Below are positions 34,078 to 44,555 of a stretch of 64,000 bases of DNA, one piece after another (within the stretch, counting starts at the first letter, position 1; each line of letters opens with the position of its first letter). The position numbers were made by a program, and so were the translations under genes. Under the pieces are notes generated by a model. The model saw only the letters and a list, made by a program, of their open reading frames with translations, made no database searches and had not been told where the DNA came from. The stretch is from contig NZ_JTJC03000008.1 of assembly GCF_000817735.3 (NCBI RefSeq), positions 124,001 to 188,000 of the forward strand. Reading direction: 5' to 3'. The DNA is from Scytonema millei VB511283 (GTDB lineage: Bacteria > Cyanobacteriota > Cyanobacteriia > Cyanobacteriales > Chroococcidiopsidaceae).

Positions 34078-34105
34078 AGAGCGGGATGAGAATTCATCCC
34101 GCTCT
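34078..34105 (+). terminator. Strong hairpin terminator after the DUF2949 gene
   Basis: AGAGCGGGATGA-GAAT-TCATCCCGCTCT: perfect 12-bp arms with a 4-base loop followed by TTTGATTATT. The converging aminotransferase gene ends 90 bases further on, so it may serve both directions. Confidence 0.85.
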
Positions 34106-34196
34106 TTTGATTATTAGTGAGTAGTGAGTAGTGCGAGTAAAGAGACAAGCAGTAAGTTCTTCCCTGCTCCCTACTCCCTGCTCCCTACTCCCTGTT

Positions 34197-35351
34197 TTAA
34201 GAAGCAAACACGCGAGATGCTGCTGCTACGCCAGCTCCAGGGGTGAAACCTTCATATCCCAATTCGCGTAAAGCGACTTCTAAAGCACCAATTGCACTGA
34301 GAATATCGCGATCGCTCACAAAACCTAAATGTCCGATACGGAAGATTTTCCCCTTCAAGTGGTCTTGTCCGCCTGCTAGAGCAATATCAAATTTCTTCTT
34401 CAAAATCGAGCGGATCTGTTCGGCATCCACTCGATCTGGTGCTACAGATGTAATTGCCGGACTCGCGCAATTATCCGCTGCAAACAAAGGTAAATTTAAA
34501 GCTTTTACGGCTTCGCGAGTTGCTTGAGTCAGGCGTTGATGACGAGCAAAAATTGATTCTAAACCCTCTTCTCTCATCATCTTTAACGTCGCGTGCAGCG
34601 CCACAATTAAATTCACTGGCGGCGTGAAGGGAGTCGTATTTTTCGCTGTCGATTTCCGATATTTGCCCAAGTCTAAATAGTACTTTGGTAGCTTAGCCGT
34701 TTTGTAAGCTTCCCAAGCTTTAGCACTAACAGCAACAAATCCTAAGCCTGGAGGAATCATATAGCCTTTTTGCGAACCCGAGGCAATGACATCAATACCC
34801 AAAGTATCCATCGGGACGTTATACGCACCCAAGCTGGTGACGGCATCGAGAATCATTAAGGCTTCGCCGTGTTCCTTAACGTGACCGACGATCGCTTCTA
34901 AGTCGTTAAGTACGCCTGTAGAAGTTTCGCTGTGGGTGAGAATGACGGCTTTAATTTGCTTGTCTTTGTCCGCTGCTAATTTCTCGGCAAATACTGCGGG
35001 GTCGAGGGGTTGTCCCCATTCAGCAGTAATTTTCTCGACTTGAAGACCGTAAGCCTCGGCAACTTCTCCCCAGCGATCGCCAAACTTACCATTGCATCCT
35101 ACCAAAACGCGATCGCCTGGGCTGAGAAAATTAATGATTCCTGCTTCTACTGCCCCAGTACCGCTGGCTGTTAGCATCAAAACATCGCTCTCGGTTTGGT
35201 GCAGCCATTTTAGATTTGCTGTCACTTCTGCCAAAATGTTGCTAAATTCACTAGTGCGGTGTCCGATGGGATGTTTAGCAAGGGCGAGTAACGCTGCTTC
35301 CGGTACTGGCGTGGGACCAGGAATCATCAGCATTAACTTGTCGTTCATCAT
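34197..35351 (-). CDS. Class V PLP aminotransferase (alanine/serine-glyoxylate type)
   Basis: A 384-residue aminotransferase. It begins with MIPGPTPVPEAALLAL and contains the PLP lysine in ASGSQKGYMIPPG, the cofactor aspartate in LMILDAVTSLGA and the phosphate-binding SGTGAVEAG. This group transaminates glyoxylate with alanine or serine, which matters for photorespiration in cyanobacteria; the name used in older cyanobacterial annotation is soluble hydrogenase small subunit. No neighbour indicates substrate. The gene ends inside a TCCCTGCTCCCTAC repeat region. Confidence 0.88.
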   Translation of the reverse strand: MMNDKLMLMIPGPTPVPEAALLALAKHPIGHRTSEFSNILAEVTANLKWLHQTESDVLMLTASGTGAVEAGIINFLSPGDRVLVGCNGKFGDRWGEVAEAYGLQVEKITAEWGQPLDPAVFAEKLAADKDKQIKAVILTHSETSTGVLNDLEAIVGHVKEHGEALMILDAVTSLGAYNVPMDTLGIDVIASGSQKGYMIPPGLGFVAVSAKAWEAYKTAKLPKYYLDLGKYRKSTAKNTTPFTPPVNLIVALHATLKMMREEGLESIFARHQRLTQATREAVKALNLPLFAADNCASPAITSVAPDRVDAEQIRSILKKKFDIALAGGQDHLKGKIFRIGHLGFVSDRDILSAIGALEVALRELGYEGFTPGAGVAAASRVFAS

Positions 35352-35844
35352 AAGTTTGTCCTACTATCTATCGAGGTGAATCCATTGGCGACACGTCAAT
35401 TCAAGCGCGATCTCTATTTCGTGACTTGTGTGCGATCTGTAGTTTGTAACTCGTAAATCGATCTTATAGACGAATCCGGCGATCGCAATTGAGGAATCTT
35501 GGTTTTTTGTATGAATAAATTTAACAATTCATAAGCTGAATTACGAATTCTTACGGCGTTTGGTTGAGTTTTCCTATCATGGCAGCCTTTTATTTTATCA
35601 CCCGATCGCCAAAAACCCGCTAAAAAGCGATCGATAAGCCAAGAGGCAGAGGACAGGAAGTAGAACGTTTGACATATACTATTTGTCGCAAGTATCAAAT
35701 ATATCTAGTATGTCTGTATATTTGGTAGACCCAGGACGAAACTTTTGAGTGCGTGACGTTTGTAGGGACGCACAGAGAAAGCACCCCTACAGATCGCGTG
35801 TTTTACCCAATTGAAAACTGCTATTGACGAGCGAATAATTTGCC
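35352..35844. other. Gap with no recognised gene
   Basis: Two minus-strand ORFs (94 and 60 residues) are present but have no familiar motif. A short inverted GTAGGG...CCCTAC pair sits near 35761-35790, flanking a fragment of repeat type. The 60-residue ORF overlaps the next gene's start. Confidence 0.4.
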
Positions 35845-38164
35845 ATGACAGATCGAGCTTGGGATAAGTTAATACAAGCATTACCAATTGTCTTAGCGGG
35901 TCCCATTCTACGACACGTAACTGCCGAATCTGTCACAGTTTGGGTAGCACTCAAACAACCTGCTGAGGTAGAGCTGACGATTTACGAAACGGCAGATCGG
36001 GGTACGGTGCTAGGAACGAGTGTACTGCAAGGGAGATCTCCGACCGTAGCGTTGGGAAAGTCTCTGCACGTGGTGGCGGTGACTGCTAAGTCTGAGAGAA
36101 ACTATCTAAATAGCGATCGCCTCTATGCCTACGACCTTCGGTTTTCGTTCGACGACCCACAGCAAAGCCAAAAAACCCTACAACAAGCTTTGCAGTCGAT
36201 CGACTTTCCTACAGTTAGCATTAGCTACTTTGCCCACCAAAAACCTACCTTTGCTCTGCCACCACATCGTTTAGAAGATTTACGCATCGTACAAGGTTCC
36301 TGTCGCAAACCACACGGGGGTGGATATGATGCCTTACCAATTCTCGACAGCTTAATTGAGGATAGAGCCGCTCAACCTCAATACCGTCCCCATCAACTGT
36401 TTCTCACTGGCGATCAAATTTATGGCGATGACGTTGCCGAACCTTTTTTGTGGGTTGCTAGTCCTCTGGGCGATGCTCTTTTGGGTTGGGAAGAAAAGCT
36501 GCCTATGGGTTGGAGAGAACCCGATGATGTAGAGTATTATACGCCGCAACAGCTACCTTTTGGACGACGAGCTGAAGTTGCTACCACTCAAGCGGGTTTT
36601 ACAGCTGGACTCCACAATAAACGTGGTAAGGTCAACAGTCATTTACTGAGTTTAGGCGAGTATTATGCTTGCTATTTGCTGGCTTGGTCGCCGACATGCT
36701 GGCTGATGCAGGTTCCCCCAGGAAGACAAATAAGCGATCGCCGCCAAATTAGCCGTCGTTGGGATCGAGAAGCACGGGCATTGCGGCAATTTATCCATAC
36801 GCTGTGGAAAGTACGACGCGCTCTTGCCAATGTTGCCACGTACACGATTTTTGACGATCATGATGTCAGCGATGACTGGAATCTCAACCGGGCTTGGTGC
36901 TTGCGCGTTTTGGGACGACCTTTAGGACGACGAACGGTACAAAATGCGCTGCTAGCTTATGCGATGTTTCAAGCGTGGGGTAATACGCCCGAACAATTCA
37001 CCGCAGGGCAATCGGGTGCAAAACTTTTAACTGCTGCTGCCGACTGGTCATCATCGGGAGGGACTGACACTGTTGCCTACGATCGCATTGCTCGTTATGT
37101 CGGAATGCCCATCATTGACACGCAAACGAATTTACCAACTTTTATCGAGGATGGTGCGGTATTAATCTTGAAACGACATCCAGAAGCGATCGCGTGGCAC
37201 TATACAGATACGAAGTCATTGTCATGAAACGATCGTCTTAGATACACGGACGTGGCGAGGCTATCCCATCGAGGAAAAATCGAGCGCGCCACCCATGCTG
37301 CTGTGTCCGACTGCCTTCGAGCAACAACTGCGCCTACCCCTGCAACAATCGGCAGCTGAAACCCAAATTCAACTCACTTTTGCGATCGCACCGACTAACG
37401 TATTTCATCTCCAAGAGATCGATTGGATTCACCATTGGCAATTGCGCCGCAACAACGTCTTCGCCACAGATGTTGGCGATGCCTGGAATATCAATCTAGC
37501 AGCCCTCGCACAACTTTTAATTACCCTGTTCGAGCAACGCCGACAAGTTGTCGTTTTATCTGGAGACATTCACTACAGCTCGATGGTTCGCCTCACCCGT
37601 AAATCTAATTTAGGCGAATCTAACTCTGTTTTGGCACAACTAACTTGCAGTGCATTGAAAAATGAAGAAACTCTGACTCGAATCGTTCACACCCGCTTAA
37701 AAGATTGGTTGCTTCCAGAACGAGTCCGCCATTGGCACGGTTGGAGTAACCCACCAAACATGGTCGAACTTTCAGCGCCACAATCCCGCCGCAATCCCGA
37801 ATCCCACCCATCGTCTCCCCCTGATTGGAACTGTACGCTGGAATGGATACCACGACAAAACGCTCGCACTCCTAGCTTTGCCAAAGACGTAACTTGGCTA
37901 ATTTCACCCAGAAAACAAGTTAACAGTAAGCATCAGTGGCTTCAGTTTCTCTGTTTTTGGCGATCTCGCTTAATTCAAGAAGGACGAGAAGCGATCGGCA
38001 GAAATAATTTAGCTCTAGTACAATTCCAACTCGCAGAAACGAGCCATTCCTACACAGTCATCCAAGACATATATTGGTTTTCTACCTGGCATCCAACCCA
38101 AATCGTCTACAGTCGCTTTGAAAGCCATCTCGCAGATCGCCCATCCCTACCAGACAAAGCATAG
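35845..38164 (+). pseudogene. PhoD-like alkaline phosphatase, split by one frameshift
   Basis: Two adjacent frames encode one protein of about 770 residues. The first (35845-37227, 460 aa) holds the PhoD-type start AGPILRHVTAESVTVWVAL, the phosphatase motifs QGSCRKPHGGG, FLTGDQIYGDD and the metal-binding DDHDVSDDW. It ends prematurely at 37227. The second frame carries on the same protein: from 37223 it reads HETIVLDTRTWRGYP and then through 38164, with VLSGDIHYSSM, a typical metal ligand motif. The frame changes between about 37199 and 37224. The protein belongs to the PhoD-like metallophosphatases, often secreted to obtain phosphate. No signal peptide is visible. Confidence 0.8.
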
Positions 38165-38265
38165 CCTCACAACCGCCACAATCTACTTCGCGCCCTTCTC
38201 TTCGCGTCTTTGCGTCTAACGCCCTGTCGGGCTTCGCTTCGCTGATGCGTGACATTTAACTCACC

Positions 38266-39531
38266 CTAACTCATAATCGGAAAACCAAACTGTAAAACTT
38301 TCACTTCCTCCCCAGAAGCAATCCCAGTTTGCCCCACAGGAACGATCGCCAAACCATTAGCTTGAGCGAAATTAATTAAATTGCCAGAGTTGAGACTCCC
38401 GCTAGCAGGCTGAAACTCAAAATAACCATCAATCAAATGCAATTGTCCCCAAATATAAGTTTCGCGCTTGCCATCAGAACTCAAATCTTGACGCGATCGC
38501 GCTCGGACGTAAACTGGTCCCCAATTGTCAGCCAATCCTGACAACTTCCGCAACGCAGGTTGAATGAATCGCCAAAAACATACCAAAGCCGAAACGGGAT
38601 TACCTGGTAGCCCAAAATATAGAACTGGCTTCCGTTCGGTAGCATGAGCAGGAGAAAACTTCGCAACTGTCAGCGGCTTTCCGGGTTTCATCGCCACAGA
38701 TCGAACGTGCATTTCCGCCCCCAAAGCCGTTAAAATCTCCTCTACATAGTCGTAATCACCCACAGAAACGCCACCAGAAGATAACACCACATCAGCAGTA
38801 GCGATCGCTTTAGAAAACGCTTTTTGCAGCACTAGAGGGCGATCGGGAACAATACCCATCGGTATTGGTTCTGCCCCTGTTTGCGTCACTAATGCCGTCA
38901 ACGCATACTGATTTGAATCGACAATTTGCCCGATTTCCAACGGAGTTTCAGGGTGGACTAACTCATCTCCCGTCGAGATAATTGCCACGCGGGGACGACG
39001 ATAGACTTTCAATTGATTGCACTGTGCGGCTGCTAGCACGGCTATTTGAGCCGCCCGCAGCATAGTTCCTGGAGCTAATAGGGTTTTCCCTGCTTGATAG
39101 TAGGATGCCTGGTGGCGAACAAAGGCTTGAGGTTGGGGAACCGTCAAGATAGCGACGCGATCGCCCTCTCGCTGCGTTTGTTCCTGCATGACTACGGTAT
39201 CAGCCCCTTCTGGCATCACTGCACCCGTGAAAATTCGTGCTGCTTGCCCTGCCTTAATCGGCTGCTGTGGCGATCGCCCCGCTGAAATTTCTTCAACTAT
39301 CTCCAAAACCACTGGCTGTTGTGAACTAGCATATTGTACGTCCTCATAACGCACTGCATAGCCATCCATTGCCGAATTATCCCAGTGGGGAAAATCTAAA
39401 TGACCGATCGCTGGTGCTGCCAATATCCGCTCGATGGCAATTAACAGAGACACAAACTCTGCATCTCGTTGTTTGTCCAGGGGTTTCACCAAGTCTAAAA
39501 TTGTTGCCTCCGCTTGGCTGACTGGCAGCAT
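38266..39531 (-). CDS. moeA: Molybdopterin molybdenumtransferase
   Basis: MoeA inserts molybdate into adenylated molybdopterin. Length 421 residues. The conserved blocks are present: SAMDGYAVR, GMLPVSQAEATI start, TGAVMPEGADTVVMQEQ, SSGGVSVGDYDYV and GLPGNPVSALVCF. No other molybdenum-cofactor gene is adjacent. The start (MLPVSQAEATI) fits the family. Confidence 0.94.
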   Translation of the reverse strand: MLPVSQAEATILDLVKPLDKQRDAEFVSLLIAIERILAAPAIGHLDFPHWDNSAMDGYAVRYEDVQYASSQQPVVLEIVEEISAGRSPQQPIKAGQAARIFTGAVMPEGADTVVMQEQTQREGDRVAILTVPQPQAFVRHQASYYQAGKTLLAPGTMLRAAQIAVLAAAQCNQLKVYRRPRVAIISTGDELVHPETPLEIGQIVDSNQYALTALVTQTGAEPIPMGIVPDRPLVLQKAFSKAIATADVVLSSGGVSVGDYDYVEEILTALGAEMHVRSVAMKPGKPLTVAKFSPAHATERKPVLYFGLPGNPVSALVCFWRFIQPALRKLSGLADNWGPVYVRARSRQDLSSDGKRETYIWGQLHLIDGYFEFQPASGSLNSGNLINFAQANGLAIVPVGQTGIASGEEVKVLQFGFPIMS

Positions 39532-39708
39532 GGTTCTTAACTCCTCTTGTTATTCAAGGTTTATGGGTAATTGGTTGACGGTTGACAGTTGACTGCTGCC
39601 GATAACTGACAACTGACAACTGAATAACTGACTTGCACAAACCTGATGAAATATATGATAATAAACGTTTGTGTTAAATTTTGGTAAGACCCCAGAGTTA
39701 GAAAAGCT

Positions 39709-39903
39709 ATGGCTAAAGGTAAGGGTGTCCGTATTATTGTGACACTGGAATGCACCGAATGTCGCACGAATCCAGACAAGCGATCGGCAGGTGTGTCTCG
39801 ATATACGACAATGAAAAACCGCCGCAATACTACAGCGCGGCTAGAACTGAAAAAATTCTGTACCCACTGCAATCGTCACACCGTCCACAAGGAAATTAAG
39901 TAA
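39709..39903 (+). CDS. rpmG: 50S ribosomal protein L33
   Basis: A 64-residue protein of the L33 family: [45 protein letters not shown]. Two CxxC pairs indicate the zinc-binding form. It precedes rpsR by 2 bases, an L33-S18 operon as usual in cyanobacteria and chloroplasts. Confidence 0.97.
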   Translation: MAKGKGVRIIVTLECTECRTNPDKRSAGVSRYTTMKNRRNTTARLELKKFCTHCNRHTVHKEIK

Positions 39904-39905
39904 GC

Positions 39906-40121
39906 ATGAGTTTCTACCGTCGTCGTTTATCTCCGATTAAGCCTCAAGACCCCATAGACTACAAAGATGTCGATTTGCTGCGGAAGTTTATTACCGAACG
40001 GGGCAAAATTCTTCCCCGTCGGCTCACAGGCTTAACCGCTAAGCAACAGAGAGACTTAACTGTAGCTATCAAGCGGGCGCGATTATTGGCTTTGTTACCT
40101 TTCATCAATCCAGAAGGGTAA
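39906..40121 (+). CDS. rpsR: 30S ribosomal protein S18
   Basis: A 71-residue S18 ([56 protein letters not shown]). It starts 2 bases after the rpmG stop, so the two are co-translated. The RNase II gene follows after a repeat-rich 204-base gap. Confidence 0.97.
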   Translation: MSFYRRRLSPIKPQDPIDYKDVDLLRKFITERGKILPRRLTGLTAKQQRDLTVAIKRARLLALLPFINPEG

Positions 40122-40325
40122 ATTCTTGTCATTCGTCATTCGTTATTTGTCATTTGTAGAGAGATAGATTGCTGGTAGAGTTTGTAGCTGCGGGCAATTC
40201 ATCTGCGTTTAAATTGACAAATCGAGTATTTTTGCAAATAGTTAGTTTATTTGTACACAAGACAAATGACTAAAGAAAATGAGTAGTAGAAATGTCAATC
40301 GCTAATGACAAATGACCAATGACAA

Positions 40326-42389
40326 ATGACAATTGACAAAGGAATGCTAGTCGAATTTAGGGTGCAAGGCGATCGCCGTTTGGGAGTGGTAGACCGTCCA
40401 GATGGTAAAACTCGTTGGTTTGTCATAGACGATCGCGGTCAATCCCATAGCCTTGCCCCGCGTCAATTTACCTACGAAATCCGAGGTCAGTCTTACAAAC
40501 CCTCAGATATTGCCAACTTTTTAGCAGAAGTACAGCCTTATCTCGACCCATCTAGCTTAGAGGTAGCGTGGGAGTTGTTGATAGAAGCCGGAGAAAGCGC
40601 CACTCCAGCACAGATGGCGAACTTATTATTCTCCGACCAGAGCCAAGCTCTGTGTTATGCCGCTCACTATTTGCTTTCTGAAGATAAGATATATTTCAAG
40701 CAAAAGGGAGATGCTTACGAGCCTCGTTCTGCTAGCCAGGTAGCAGAACGGAAACACCAGCTTGAAGTAGAGGCAACAAGAGCGCGAGAACAGCAGGAAT
40801 TTCTGTTGCGTACCGATCGAGCGATGAAGGGAGAAGCCGTAGAATGGCAGCGATACGATCGCCAGCGCCTGGATGCGATCGCCAAATATGCAATACTTTT
40901 AGTTGAAGGGACTCGTCAGGGATTAAATCCAGATGCCCTCGTACGAGCTTATCCGCCACCAGCGATCGTGACGGAGACTATGAGTACTTTGGGGCGTAAC
41001 GCGACTCCCTTAACAGCATTTCAACTTTTGGTAGATTTGGGTCTGTGGAGTCCGCATGAAAACCTTCACTTGCGTCGCAGTCAAATCCCCGTAGAATTCT
41101 CAACCGAGGTTATATCAGTGGCGCAGCAGCGGTTAGAATTTCCACCCCCCGACCCAGACACTCAACGGCTGGACTTAACTCATTTGAAAGTTTACACGAT
41201 CGACGACCAGAGTACGAGCGAAATTGACGACGGTGTAAGCTGGGAAGTCTTAGCTGAGGGGCGAGAACGCTTGTGGATACATATTGCCGATCCGACTCGT
41301 TGGCTCTTACCAGAGGATGAATTAGATCTAGAAGCGCGGCGGCGTGGTACGACCATGTACTTACCGACAGGTATGAGTTCCATGTTTCCAGTGGCACTGG
41401 CGACGGGACCCATGAGCTTAATACAGGGTCAGGTTTGCTGCGCTCTTAGTTTTGGTGTCATTTTGGATGCAGCAGGAGCAGTCCAAGAATATACCATCCA
41501 TGCCAGCTTAATCAAACCAACCTATCGACTGACCTATGAAGATGTCGATGAGATGTTGGATCTGGGCGTACAAGCCGAGCCAGAAATCGCCGCGATCGCT
41601 AACTGGGCGCGCCGTCGTCAAGCGTGGCGACAGTCTCAGGGGGCAATTAGTATTAGTTTGCCAGAAACTGCAATTAAAGTTAAAGACGACGAAATTACAA
41701 TTGAAGTCTTAAACGATTCTTCCTCCCGCCAACTGGTGGCAGAAATGATGATTTTGGCTGGAGAAGTTGCAGGACGCTACGGTCAAGCACATAATCTTGC
41801 CCTGCCATTTCGCGGTCAGCCGCAGCCCGAGTTACCTCCAGAAGAAGAGTTATTACAATTGCCTGCTGGCTTCGTGCGCGCCTGTGCCATGCGCCGTTGT
41901 ATGCCTAAAAGCGAAATGAGTATTACTCCTACCCGCCATGCTGGTTTGGGTTTGGAGATGTATACTCAGGCAACTTCTCCGATTCGTCGCTATAGCGATT
42001 TGCTGACCCATTTTCAACTTAAGGCGCACCTGCGGGGTGAAACTCCACCATTTTCAGCGGAAGCACTCCGTGAAGTGATGCAATCTGTGTTTGCTATGAC
42101 TCAAGAGATGTCGTTGGTAGAAAGGCAAACCAATCGTTATTGGGGTTTAGAATACCTGCGCCGCCACGCTCAAGATGTGTGGCAGGCAATAGTTTTAATG
42201 TGGCTGCGGGAAGATTCGCGCTTGGCGCTGATCTTGATTGAAGATTTAGGGCTTCAGCTACCGATGACATTTAAACGTGGGGTCAGCTTGGGCGAACAAA
42301 TTTTAATTAAAGTTGCCTACGTCGATCCGCGTCAAGATACGATTCAGTTTCAAGAAGTCTCCTATTCTGAGGCTGTGGCTGCGAATTGA
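40326..42389 (+). CDS. RNase II/RNase R-family 3'-5' exoribonuclease
   Basis: A 687-residue exoribonuclease. The RNB catalytic motif TIDDQSTSEIDDG is at 291-303, with further catalytic residues in LWIHIADPTRWL and in QATSPIRRYSDLLTHFQL. The N-terminal part (about 1-270) carries OB-like RNA-binding segments; the C-terminal S1-like piece is weak. It degrades single-stranded mRNA and tRNA fragments. The ATG at 40326 lies in a repeat (GACAAATGACAATTGAC); the ATG at 40344 (MLVEF) is possible but too close to AAAGGA. Downstream of rpsR on the same strand. Confidence 0.9.
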   Translation: MTIDKGMLVEFRVQGDRRLGVVDRPDGKTRWFVIDDRGQSHSLAPRQFTYEIRGQSYKPSDIANFLAEVQPYLDPSSLEVAWELLIEAGESATPAQMANLLFSDQSQALCYAAHYLLSEDKIYFKQKGDAYEPRSASQVAERKHQLEVEATRAREQQEFLLRTDRAMKGEAVEWQRYDRQRLDAIAKYAILLVEGTRQGLNPDALVRAYPPPAIVTETMSTLGRNATPLTAFQLLVDLGLWSPHENLHLRRSQIPVEFSTEVISVAQQRLEFPPPDPDTQRLDLTHLKVYTIDDQSTSEIDDGVSWEVLAEGRERLWIHIADPTRWLLPEDELDLEARRRGTTMYLPTGMSSMFPVALATGPMSLIQGQVCCALSFGVILDAAGAVQEYTIHASLIKPTYRLTYEDVDEMLDLGVQAEPEIAAIANWARRRQAWRQSQGAISISLPETAIKVKDDEITIEVLNDSSSRQLVAEMMILAGEVAGRYGQAHNLALPFRGQPQPELPPEEELLQLPAGFVRACAMRRCMPKSEMSITPTRHAGLGLEMYTQATSPIRRYSDLLTHFQLKAHLRGETPPFSAEALREVMQSVFAMTQEMSLVERQTNRYWGLEYLRRHAQDVWQAIVLMWLREDSRLALILIEDLGLQLPMTFKRGVSLGEQILIKVAYVDPRQDTIQFQEVSYSEAVAAN

Positions 42390-42397
42390 AACAGTAA

Positions 42398-42414
42398 GGT
42401 GGGCTTTGCCCACC
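42398..42414. terminator. Small hairpin between converging genes
   Basis: GGTGGGC-TTT-GCCCACC, a 7-bp stem with a 3-base loop. It lies between the stops of the RNase gene (42389) and the LOG-like gene (42431). A related GGTGGGCAAT...GCACC sequence is near 48817-48834, so it may be a repeat used as a terminator. Confidence 0.5.
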
Positions 42415-42430
42415 CAACGCTTGACCTTTT

Positions 42431-42919
42431 CTATAAAATTATGGTCTTGACAGTTGCGATCGCTGCTGCAACACTACTAACAAAATAAATATTATTTACT
42501 GATAATTTTTGCCAGAAATTTTGACTTTCTATTTCAGGATTTAATAAAATAACTGGCTTATTTGCTTTCAAGGCTAAAGCAATTTCTGATATCGTACCTG
42601 CACCCGTACCGCAAGTGATAATAACATCACTAGAAAGAACGTTAATATTATTACGAGCGTTTCCCATCCCCGTTGCGATCGCGATATCTACCGCTTCAGA
42701 AGCATCATGGCGATCGCTACCAGGTAAGATTCCAACTGTTAAGCCATTTGCAGATTTTGCTCCTCGACTAGCCGCGTCCATTACACCTACACTTCTACCA
42801 CCAGTAAGTAATACCCATCCTTGTTGGGCGATCGCTTTACCTAATTCATAGGCAGAGGTACAGTCTATGACTGTGGCATTTTCTCCAGCTCCCATAACCC
42901 CGATCGCAATTTTTCTCAT
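42431..42919 (-). CDS. LOG-like/TIGR00725-family Rossmann protein
   Basis: The ATG at 42919 (MRKIAIGVMGAG) is preferred to the ORF start five codons upstream. About 162 residues. A nucleotide-binding turn (GVMGAGENA) and the TGGRSVGVMDAASRGA and CGTGAGTISEIALAL motifs place it in the SLOG superfamily (LOG/lysine-decarboxylase-like), here the TIGR00725 group. Function unknown; related LOG proteins hydrolyse or bind nucleotide derivatives. Confidence 0.8.
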   Translation of the reverse strand: MRKIAIGVMGAGENATVIDCTSAYELGKAIAQQGWVLLTGGRSVGVMDAASRGAKSANGLTVGILPGSDRHDASEAVDIAIATGMGNARNNINVLSSDVIITCGTGAGTISEIALALKANKPVILLNPEIESQNFWQKLSVNNIYFVSSVAAAIATVKTIIL

Positions 42920-43141
42920 CGCTAAAACCTTCAACCTTCTGTCTCTAGCCTAGCTATCTGTCGTATAAGATTTGAGTTGTAGAGCGATCGCGTCTATGTG
43001 TTTTTATATTCTTTATATTTTATCAAAAAATTTTTGCTAGCAATCTAGAGTATTTCCCTAGCGGGAGGCGATCGGTTTACCCGAACGGGCAAAATAGGGA
43101 AGACAGTGCAGTGAAAGCATCAATTGCACATCATTAAAATT

Positions 43142-43657
43142 ATGAAAGACCTATTCTGCCAGCTTGATTCTAGAAAAAAGCAAGTTCTGATTGTCGATGA
43201 CTTGCTCGACAACTGTTTGCTTTTGGCAACAATATTAGAAGCAGAGGGGTATGAGGTTGACACCACAGATTGCGGATATAAAGCAATTGCAAAAATCGAA
43301 GCAAATCCACCAGATTTGGTTTTATTAGATGTAATGATGCCAAATATCGATGGATATGAAGTCGCGCAGTGGATCTCGCAAAATCAACCTTCAGTCTCGA
43401 TCGTGCTAGTTACGGCTTATGACACTTTGCCCCAATTAGACCCAAGAAAGGTCAAAATTGACGGCTTCATTCGCAAGCCAATAGATTTAGATGAAGTTTT
43501 GCTAAAAGTAGAAACACTTTTGGCAACAAAACAAGGGGGGGCAAACACAGTAAATTTTACAAAGATAACTCCGATTTATTCCCGAACTGATAAAAGAATA
43601 CTGCTCAAGAAAAATGAAGCAGTAAACAGGAAGAGCTTCAGCCGATACAATTATTAA
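43142..43657 (+). CDS. Receiver-domain response regulator with short tail
   Basis: The ATG at 43142 is used; the ORF also extends to a TTG six codons upstream. A CheY-like receiver (VLIVDDLLDN, phospho-acceptor D in LVLLDVMMPNIDG, T in SIVLVTAYDT, K in IRKPID) of about 125 residues, followed by an unrelated, basic 45-residue tail. It is a close paralog of the protein at 3751-4206 but keeps the switch threonine. No kinase is adjacent. Confidence 0.85.
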   Translation: MKDLFCQLDSRKKQVLIVDDLLDNCLLLATILEAEGYEVDTTDCGYKAIAKIEANPPDLVLLDVMMPNIDGYEVAQWISQNQPSVSIVLVTAYDTLPQLDPRKVKIDGFIRKPIDLDEVLLKVETLLATKQGGANTVNFTKITPIYSRTDKRILLKKNEAVNRKSFSRYNY

Positions 43658-43663
43658 TGCTCT

Positions 43664-43695
43664 ATGTAAAGACGCAAAATCTCGCGTCTTTACAT
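43664..43695. terminator. Bidirectional hairpin terminator
   Basis: ATGTAAAGACGC and GCGTCTTTACAT are perfect 12-bp arms around 8 bases (AAAATCTC), between converging genes ending at 43657 (plus) and 43707 (minus). Confidence 0.75.
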
Positions 43696-43706
43696 GTTAT
43701 CTCTCG

Positions 43707-44354
43707 TCACACTACGTTAAATTCTAAATCTCTTTGCCCTACAATAGAAGGCTGACCAACTGTCAATTCCATTTGGTCAGCATGAACTGTCAACCAAGGT
43801 TGACCGAGATCTAATCCCCCAAAAGGACTTTCTGGGGGAATTTCTAATTGGGAACTCACTAATCCTAAACGAGCCTTTAATTGAGCAGGAAACAGAAGTA
43901 GATTAGAGTTTAGACTACTAAAGCTAGATGCACCCAAGGGTATTGGCAGACCAAAGTTCTGCTGATGGTACTTCAGACAGCAAAGAATGCGATCGCCTTG
44001 CCTAACAGTCACGTTACGGTCTGTCCAGGTAAAATCAGCCATTTCCTTTGGTAGTCCCCAAATCTCGCGACCACCTGCTACAGAATCAGGGTTATCTACA
44101 TAAATGTGGGAAACCCAGCTGCCAATTGTTCCAGCATGGCTGACAAAACCAGCAACAACGATTAATTCGCTGTATTCCAGCATGGAACCAGCGCCGTAGT
44201 TAGATAAATAGACACCGCCAACGGTTTTTCCAGGAAAGACAGAAACAAGATTTAATTCTGAAGGAATTAGGGGACGCACGCGATCGCACTCTAAAAGGTG
44301 CAGAGTTTGATAAGCGTAGCCTTGAAGCGTCCAGGGTGCTTGTGGATAAGACAT
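43707..44354 (-). CDS. Acetoacetate decarboxylase-family protein
   Basis: A 215-residue protein with the family's VGGVYLSNYG, HIYVDNPDSVAGGREIWGLPKE and FSWTD-type segments. The catalytic Schiff-base lysine of true acetoacetate decarboxylase lies in a KxxE motif at GREIWGLPKEMA, which is present. Cyanobacterial members are not well characterised, so the substrate is unknown. It is followed upstream by a GTCGTAA repeat array. Confidence 0.78.
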   Translation of the reverse strand: MSYPQAPWTLQGYAYQTLHLLECDRVRPLIPSELNLVSVFPGKTVGGVYLSNYGAGSMLEYSELIVVAGFVSHAGTIGSWVSHIYVDNPDSVAGGREIWGLPKEMADFTWTDRNVTVRQGDRILCCLKYHQQNFGLPIPLGASSFSSLNSNLLLFPAQLKARLGLVSSQLEIPPESPFGGLDLGQPWLTVHADQMELTVGQPSIVGQRDLEFNVV

Positions 44355-44373
44355 AGTTGTGAATAGTAAGTAG

Positions 44374-44470
44374 CAACAAGTCGTAAGTCGTAAGTCGTAA
44401 GTCGTAAGTCGTAAGTAGCTGAGAACTGACTCCTCAGTTTTGACTTTTAACTTTTGACTTCCCTATTACC
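44374..44470. repeat. GTCGTAA tandem array with flanking repeat units
   Basis: Five or more GTCGTAA units (44379-44416), then TTTTGACTTTTAACTTTTGACTT units. Same unit family as in 33327-33352, and complementary to 20249-20278 and 28793-28828. Confidence 0.75.
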
Positions 44471-44555
44471 ATTTACCAATTACCAAAATACAAAAAATCC
44501 CCATTCAGAAGAATTCTGGTATGGGGACAATCGATTATTTTGACTTTTGACTTTT

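Noticed and set aside
35414-35698. Minus-strand ORF of 94 codons in the gap upstream of the PhoD-like gene
   Set aside because: No family motif, no strong ribosome site and composition typical of intergenic DNA; could be real, but I cannot support it.
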